Of a stretch of 64,000 nucleotides of DNA, positions 61,441 through 64,000 are shown in pieces. The position numbers were made by a program, and so were the translations under genes. Positions within the stretch are counted from its first letter, which is position 1; each line of letters starts with the position of its first letter. Source of the DNA: Dioscorea cayenensis subsp. rotundata. Its lineage: Eukaryota; Streptophyta; Magnoliopsida; Dioscoreales; Dioscoreaceae. The stretch spans positions 3,809,622-3,873,621 of the forward strand of contig NC_052489.1 in the NCBI RefSeq assembly GCF_009730915.1. The letters are read 5' to 3'. The notes below the pieces were generated by a model. It made no database searches, was not told the DNA's origin, and worked only from the letters and a program-made list of their open reading frames with translations.

Positions 61441-64000
61441 AATAAGATGCTGATTTCTGAATGCAGAAATAAGATGTTGATCTATGCCTCATCATTGTGG
61501 TCTAATTTGTTTATAGTCATCTAATCATTCCATCTTTGTCTGTCTTATCCCTGCATTGATGGCCGATAAACATTGGTCTCGGAGTATGTCGCACAGATGA
61601 AAGCTTGGAAGGCGTAAATTTCAAGATCATACTTCTGGCTGTTCTTAACAGTGGGATGGGTTCTGTTTCTTGTAAGACAACTTGCCAAAGGCGTTTCTAA
61701 TCTCTTGTAAACATTCTTCATCATTGGCTTTCAAAGATCTACAACCTTAATTCTATATTTTAATTTTTTCTGTTCAAACTTCAATTCATGCTTTTAAGCT
61801 GAATTGTATATTAGACGTGCAAGGGAAATCGTAGTTCATGAGTATTTGATTTGATCTGACTAAACTATCCTCTGCTTCTGCACTTGGGAAATGCTGGTCA
61901 CATCTAGGAACTTGTCCATGTTTTATTTACTTGTTATTTGCTTGGCTGAAGGGTGTATTTATACAATTTCCTTTTCTTGTTCCACCTTTTCATATCATTA
62001 TTTGAAGTGTAATTGGATAATTGATAAGGAGAGTGCTGGAGGTTAATTGTGTCTTTTGTTATAAGTTTATATTCTTTTTCCACAACATTCTTTCCATATT
62101 TAGCAAAATTGCTTGTGCCTTGGAGAAGCTAATTTTGTCTTTCATTCAGGGTTTCTGCCAGGATATGTGGCTGTTCATTTGATGCTTTAAATGGCTAGAA
62201 GGAAGCCAAGAGAAGGTACCCTGGTTGTTTGCTGGGCTAGTAAATGTGTTTTGAAATCTCATAACTGACAATTTCTAGCTGATGTGATTTCTTATTAAAA
62301 CTCAGGGAAAACATTCTTATGGTGACATATGATGAAAATAATCTAAATCTTCTTATAGTAGTTGAATGAGCTTAAACCAATCATTATTCTTGTTCATCAA
62401 ATTTTGTTACTTTTATATGTATATGATATAGCTTGGGAAGAGTACATGAAATCTGATCTATGCTTTGGTATCATGGAGGCCTCTGCTTTGGATATGGCTG
62501 GATGCGTGGCTTGTGCACTGAAGTTTTTTTTTTGGGTAAAGTTTTCTTGTTCTCCTTGAACTTTCATTTATGAATTGTGACATCCCAGTTTGTTTAGAAT
62601 TGCTAAGTATATTTGTTTTAAGCATATTGTAGGTGTTAACTTTTGCTATCCAAATAAGTTGCATTAAAATAGATTTTTTTTTTCTATTTTGCTCTAGAGT
62701 GATGTGGCCCATCTTCCCGGAAATTACTGTAAGTTTTCTAGTTTACTTGTTCTTAATTCTCATTTTCCTTTTATGGTTATGCGCAGCACTCAAAGGTAAG
62801 TCCTGCTTACAAATAATTTCAGGGAAAATCCTATAGTAAGTTGGTATTAACTTCTGTTGTAAGTTTTTTATTTTAGGTGTTAATTTGTTAGCATGGAGAT
62901 TTTTTGAATGGGTATATATGCAAAAATGCAACCCCTGGATAGGAAGTTCATCTTGAATATGCTAATTAATATTTATTTCTCCATTTCTAATACCTTTAGT
63001 TTTAAGTTGTTGCTTGGCCTGCCTTGATTTGAAGTCTCAGATGTACTCTTGATTTTCATATCTACGCTTTCAATCTTTTTGCAAGTGTGTTTAATTGTAG
63101 AGGAAAATAGGTCATATTACTCAAAGCAGAGCACATTAAGCTGTTCACAGTTGTGTACATTATTGAAAAGTACACTGATATCCTGTGAAAGATGGTATAT
63201 CTCGGACTCTCAAACAATTTTATTTATATTGAAGATTCAAAATATCCATAACCTAGGCTGTGAGATAGCATTTTTGTCTTTTGTAACAAGCAATGCCATG
63301 TGTTGAATGTGAAACTTGGTTACTGCATTGCATGAATTGGTTATGTTCCCTGTTAGTGTTTCAAGGAGCAGCACATTTTTGAAGTTTATCATCTTTTGGA
63401 TTTTATAATTTTCCATTAGATATGTCAATTCATGTCTGGCCTGATAATATCTTTGTTATTAGTTGATAGTAGTGTTACCTGCCTGTGTAAGGGAAAATTG
63501 CATACATACATTTTCGTCAGATATGCTACCTGAGATTGCTTGACCTTGGTTTACTTGGAAAAAAGTTGTCGGTTTCATTCATCTTCTTTGCATTTCACTT
63601 CCCATCTTGATTTCATTGGTTTTCAATATGAACTTTATGTTTTTTTATTTGAATTATTTTTTTTATTCTTATCTTTTGAAACTCCATAATTTTTTTAATA
63701 TATTTTTTATCTTTACAAATTGTTTGTTCATCTTTCAAATCTTTTTAAGGGTCCGTCAGTACAACATGGTTGAGTTATAACACAACTGCTTATACTGTGC
63801 TATCTTTGATGTTTAATAAATGACATAAAATTTTGTGCTGTATGTCGTTCAATTTTTGTAAGTAATGGACAAAAAATTGCAAAATTATTGTGATATCCTT
63901 GGTATTCTTCTATATTTATTTTACCATAAATAAATTCAAAGGATAATGTTTTATGAATTTTTCTCGCCTTTGCAATATTCACTACTTAACTTTTTTACGA
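61441..64000. other. PRP4 3' region and spacer
   Basis: The first few hundred bases should be the PRP4 3' untranslated region. The text to about 62900 keeps a T-rich, intron-like character with acceptor-like sites (e.g. TTTCATTCAG near 62149), so an untranslated 3' exon is possible. No further coding gene, RNA gene or delimited repeat is seen up to the window end. Confidence 0.4.

Overview
The window is nuclear DNA from a flowering plant. It is AT-rich and carries spliced genes with GT-AG introns, plastid-targeted proteins, and plant transposons including Helitron, hAT, PIF/Harbinger-like and LTR elements. All products are conserved across angiosperms. Nothing seen fixes the species; a non-grass monocot such as a yam is only a guess.

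Seven protein-coding genes can be reconstructed exon by exon, with every splice phase closing. They are an FLX-like coiled-coil protein (+, 4036-5071, with a non-coding leader exon near 1.3 kb), a single-B-box CONSTANS-like CCT protein (+, 11675-13262), plastid ribosomal protein L15 (-, 14324-17396), the golgin CASP (-, 18384-28870, 19 coding exons), a CURT1B-like thylakoid curvature protein (-, 35493-37580), an ACD11-like glycolipid-transfer protein (+, 43382-45791) and the spliceosomal kinase PRP4 (+, 57052-61440). They are ordinary unlinked housekeeping, chloroplast and regulatory genes; plants have no operons and nothing suggests a cluster with a shared job.

The rest is repeat-rich spacer. 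5.1-10.8 kb holds a short hAT-type MITE with a perfect 8-bp target duplication and a three-copy tandem repeat. 29.2-35.2 kb looks like a decayed Helitron: SINE-like trace, tandem repeats, a frameshifted helicase remnant, a possible F-box fragment and a Helitron-type 3' hairpin. 37.6-43.2 kb is a nest of a hAT MITE with 8-bp duplication, two LTR-like segments, a LOG gene fragment with its intron lying before a second Helitron-like end, and a foldback element just upstream of the ACD11-like gene. 47.0-55.5 kb holds a PIF/Harbinger-like MITE, a long LTR-like segment interrupted by a 1.4-kb hAT element that still encodes part of a transposase, and a 2.4-kb terminal-inverted-repeat element carrying a SERK-like leucine-rich-repeat exon.

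I found no convincing undescribed system. The points most worth a second look are the gene fragments caught in transposons (LOG, SERK, F-box), the nested hAT insertion, a three-codon upstream ORF whose stop overlaps the CONSTANS-like start codon, a GC-AG intron in PRP4, and a trio of CCAAT boxes upstream of the CONSTANS-like gene.
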